Below the pieces are notes generated by a model. That model saw only the letters and a list, made by a program, of their open reading frames with translations. It was not told the DNA's origin and searched no databases. Source: an uncultured Bacilli bacterium (lineage in GTDB: Bacteria > Bacillota_I > Bacilli_A > RFN20 > CAG-826). From it: DNA of 6,267 bases. A program made the position numbers and the translations under genes. Below are positions 4,728 through 6,267 of this stretch, piece by piece. The DNA lies in the NCBI GenBank assembly GCA_944342125.1, contig CALVMF010000062.1, positions 1 to 6,267 of the forward strand. The letters are read 5' to 3'. Each line of letters begins with the position of its first letter. The stretch's first letter is position 1.

Positions 4728-4801
4728 TGGAGCACGATACGGTAATCGAAACCGCGAATTCAGCTTGGGAAGCTAACGTTTTACCACTAAACTAATCGTG
4801 C
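4728..4801 (-). tRNA. tRNA-Gly (anticodon CCC)
   Basis: A 74-base cloverleaf with encoded CCA. The acceptor GCACGAT pairs fully with ATCGTGC. The D stem is GTTT/AAAC with loop AGTGGTA, and the anticodon stem TTAGC/GCTGA (one G-U) has loop TTCCCAA. The variable loop is four bases, and the T stem GCGGT/ACCGT (one G-U) has loop TTCGATT. The anticodon at loop positions 3-5 is CCC, reading GGG. Discriminator U73, C2-G71 and C35-C36 agree with bacterial glycine identity. Such an AT-rich genome would be expected to use GGG rarely, so a dedicated CCC isoacceptor is a little unusual. It lies 42 bases downstream of the MIF-like gene on the same strand. Confidence 0.95.
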
Positions 4802-4809
4802 GTGCATTT

Positions 4810-4818
4810 ATTATCTCA
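4810..4818 (-). promoter_or_regulatory. Candidate extended -10 promoter of the tRNA gene
   Basis: The minus strand reads TGAGATAAT (4818-4810), an extended -10 form, placed so that transcription would start at about 4803, two bases before the mature tRNA end. The -35 region is only T-rich. This would leave almost no 5' leader for RNase P to remove. Confidence 0.4.
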
Positions 4819-4843
4819 CAATTATTTTTAAATTAAAACATAA

Positions 4844-5185
4844 TTAGAAGTTGCTTCCGTTGTAACCCCGATTGGAAGTAAAGCAATAACTCACGTAAAT
4901 ACGTGCAGGTTGAATGTTAAGCAATTTAGAAATTAAAGCTGTAATTCTTTTAGTAAAATTATTTAATGTTTCACTTGATGCGCTACCATACAATTTCACT
5001 TCTATCATTGCGCATTCTTCACTCACGCCTTTAAAAAACATTGTTTGTTTATCATCAATGTCTATCATTAACCATTCCTCGGATTTACCTGGAATTGATC
5101 TGATTAAACTACCTAATTCTGTTTTGATTTCAGTTAAAGTATTGCTGTTGATTGCTACGTTAGTATTAATTTTAATAAATGGCAT
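4844..5185 (-). CDS. MIF-family (macrophage migration inhibitory factor-like) protein
   Basis: A 113-residue protein, the usual MIF length. Family members are homotrimers of the tautomerase fold that use the N-terminal proline, freed by Met removal, as catalytic base; bacterial roles are poorly known. Seen here: Pro2, an INTNV strand at 6-10 as in animal MIF, Gly33-Lys34 at the active-site lysine position, SEECAMIEVKLYG at 55-67 (animal SEPCAL...SIG), and a C-terminal RIYVSYCF plus NRGYNGSNF that mirrors RVYINYYD and NVGWNNSTF. The animal CXXC motif is absent, and Ser99 replaces the active-site Asn. The start codon shares one base with the stop of the DUF1461 gene (TAATG), and GGAGGT sits seven bases before it inside that gene, so the two are translationally coupled. 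Cytoplasmic; no signal peptide. Confidence 0.93.
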   Translation of the reverse strand: MPFIKINTNVAINSNTLTEIKTELGSLIRSIPGKSEEWLMIDIDDKQTMFFKGVSEECAMIEVKLYGSASSETLNNFTKRITALISKLLNIQPARIYVSYCFTSNRGYNGSNF

Positions 5186-5895
5186 TATATTGACCTCCGC
5201 GTCATTAAATCATACTTGTTAAAGATTTGTATCGAATTACTACAAACTTTTCTTACTATATTAAATATAATTACCGTTAATAATATTAAAAACAATACGC
5301 CAAAAATCAAGATTCCACAATTCAAGAAAAATTGCTCAGGTAAGGCATTAATAATTGGATCTGTATAAGGATTAAACATCCAATTATCTTTGCCAGGAAA
5401 AAGGACTGCGTGAAAAAAAGTATACGCCGAGTTAACATCCACAAGAGCAAAAATAGCAAGTGAGCCAAAAAGCAATATCGGTATAAAGCTAAAATAAAAT
5501 AAAATCGACATATTAAAGGGTTTATATACTTTAATAAAATTTAACTTTATTAAAACACTATAGATAGCAAATATTACGAAGCTAATTGGAAAAGTTATTA
5601 AATCCAAAGTAAATAAAACCCTACAATCTAAAAAGTGATTCATTCCACTTACTGAATAAGAGAAGACACCTTCTCCAAAAGGTTTATAAAAAACTAAAGA
5701 ATCCATCAGTTCATTAAAAGAAAATATTATGTCTTCTTTAGAATATCCAACGATGTCAGGAATATTTAATAAATCAATATGTAAATAGTAAAAGCCACGC
5801 CACAAAATTGGTAAAGCAATAGAAAATGTGACTACAGCAAGTAAAAAACTTAAGCCATAAATAAACGTATTAAGAAAGCGCAATAAAGATTTCAC
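5185..5895 (-). CDS. DUF1461/TIGR01906 family integral membrane protein
   Basis: A 236-residue protein with four main membrane segments (about 10-32, 100-118, 131-152, 192-215). Residues 40-98 form a large outside loop containing MNHFLDCRVLF (85-95), the place of the family's H-(M)-x-D-V-(x)2-LF motif. Residues 160-190 form a second loop with FHAVLFPGKDNW and DPIINALPEQFF, the hallmark of TIGR01906. Function unknown in all members. The start is GTG at 5895; a minus-strand extended -10 TGGTATAAT ends six bases before it and no ribosome site fits between, suggesting a leaderless mRNA. It follows the thioredoxin reductase stop by 38 bases and overlaps the MIF-like gene by one base, so these two probably form one transcription unit. 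Confidence 0.9.
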   Translation of the reverse strand: MKSLLRFLNTFIYGLSFLLAVVTFSIALPILWRGFYYLHIDLLNIPDIVGYSKEDIIFSFNELMDSLVFYKPFGEGVFSYSVSGMNHFLDCRVLFTLDLITFPISFVIFAIYSVLIKLNFIKVYKPFNMSILFYFSFIPILLFGSLAIFALVDVNSAYTFFHAVLFPGKDNWMFNPYTDPIINALPEQFFLNCGILIFGVLFLILLTVIIFNIVRKVCSNSIQIFNKYDLMTRRSI

Positions 5896-5901
5896 TTTTC
5901 A

Positions 5902-5910
5902 ATTATACCA
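5902..5910 (-). promoter_or_regulatory. Extended -10 promoter before the DUF1461 gene
   Basis: The minus strand reads TGGTATAAT (5910-5902), a perfect extended -10. Normal spacing puts +1 at 5896-5895, the G of the GTG start codon. No TTGACA-like -35 stands at 16-18 bases, which the extended form can do without. It would start the DUF1461-MIF unit independently of trxB. Confidence 0.5.
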
Positions 5911-5919
5911 AATATCATT

Positions 5920-5941
5920 AACAAAAATAGCGACTATTTTT
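5920..5941 (-). terminator. Possible terminator at the end of trxB
   Basis: AAAAATAG (5941-5934) and CTATTTTT (5930-5923) make a perfect 8-bp stem with a 3-base loop, and the stop TAG is inside the left arm. The stem is almost all A-U, and its U-run is in the right arm rather than after it, so it is weak. It agrees with a new promoter just downstream. Confidence 0.35.
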
Positions 5942-6267
5942 CGATAAAATGAATAGCATTTGCAGCATCACCAACTGCTGTTGCAATTTGTCTAACTTCT
6001 TTTTGAATACAATCACCAATAGCAAAAATACCTTCAATTTTTGTCTCAAATTTGTCATTTACGATAACATATCCTTTTTCATCAAGGATATTAAGATTTT
6101 TAATAAATTCTGTTTGTGGTATTTGACCAATATAAACAAATAAACCATCTACATCAATGGTCATTTCTTCCATCGTATTTGTATCAAAAAGTGTTACAGC
6201 TTTTAAACGCTTCCCATCAGAAATAAGTTTTCTAACTTGCTTATATTCGATGACTTCAATATTATTT
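5934..6267 (-). CDS. trxB: Thioredoxin reductase, C-terminal part (cut by window edge)
   Basis: 110 residues are visible; the N-terminal two thirds lie beyond the right edge and the frame is open there. This flavoprotein passes electrons from NADPH to thioredoxin. The piece contains the end of the NADPH domain with the VDGLFVYIGQIPQ strand-turn, then the C-terminal FAD-binding motif GIFAIGDC followed by VRQIATAVGDAANAI, which matches the RQ.xTA.GDG.xAA signature of the family. Asp of GDC contacts the FAD ribityl chain in relatives. The redox CxxC is not in the visible part. The stop is TAG at 5934. Same strand as the DUF1461 and MIF-like genes; a weak hairpin and a promoter between them suggest separate transcription. 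Confidence 0.93.
   Translation of the reverse strand, partial: NNIEVIEYKQVRKLISDGKRLKAVTLFDTNTMEEMTIDVDGLFVYIGQIPQTEFIKNLNILDEKGYVIVNDKFETKIEGIFAIGDCIQKEVRQIATAVGDAANAIHFIEK

Noticed and set aside
4914..5222. 102-codon plus-strand ORF
   Set aside because: Antisense shadow of the well-supported MIF-like gene and its junction with the DUF1461 gene.
5949..6143. 64-codon plus-strand ORF rich in Cys and Asn
   Set aside because: Antisense shadow of the thioredoxin reductase gene.
5934..6173. A separate 79-residue gene starting at ATG 6173
   Set aside because: The same frame stays open to the window edge with thioredoxin-reductase-like sequence, so this ATG is internal.

Overview
This is an AT-rich bacterial chromosome segment. 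Shine-Dalgarno sites are of the GGAGG type. Nine tryptophans in the intact genes are all TGG and no in-frame TGA interrupts a conserved gene, so UGA appears to be a stop. With TasA-like, DUF1461 and YwaF-like proteins present, this suggests a low-GC Bacillota, or a Mycoplasmatota lineage with the standard code (Acholeplasma- or Izemoplasma-like). The lineage is an inference; no marker gene here settles it.

Left part (1-2018). A secreted, cysteine-free protein with a strong signal peptide lies on the minus strand (4-633). Behind it is a gene-poor stretch with a two-tier hairpin (898-940). Then comes the most interesting region: a tandem array (about 966-2018) of five copies of a ~54-bp repeat spaced 178-188 bp apart. 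Read on the minus strand, the array is a family of diverged small ORFs. Their hydrophobic N-terminal segments match each other, and the repeat itself encodes a shared C-terminus HY(I/L)EGDYF. Two adjacent copies differ at nine bases over 39 codons; six are third positions and five are synonymous, so these were once selected protein genes. Only one copy (1567-1725) is open from an ATG to the shared end. The others carry single-base shifts, mostly in T or A runs, or stop codons. I do not recognise the protein.

Middle (2098-3640). A complete TnpB RNA-guided nuclease of the IS200/IS605 group lies on the plus strand, with all RuvC residues and the zinc ribbon. A hairpin precedes it. A structured, relatively GC-rich 3' segment follows and is the expected place of its omega RNA and transposon right end. 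There is no TnpA.

Right part (3643-6267), all minus strand. In transcription order: the C-terminal part of thioredoxin reductase (cut by the window edge), a DUF1461/TIGR01906 membrane protein, a MIF-family tautomerase-like protein whose start overlaps the previous stop by one base, a tRNA-Gly(CCC), a 314-bp non-coding gap, and a YwaF/TMEM164-like membrane protein converging on tnpB. The DUF1461 and YwaF-like genes lack a Shine-Dalgarno site and have a -10-like hexamer placed for leaderless transcripts.
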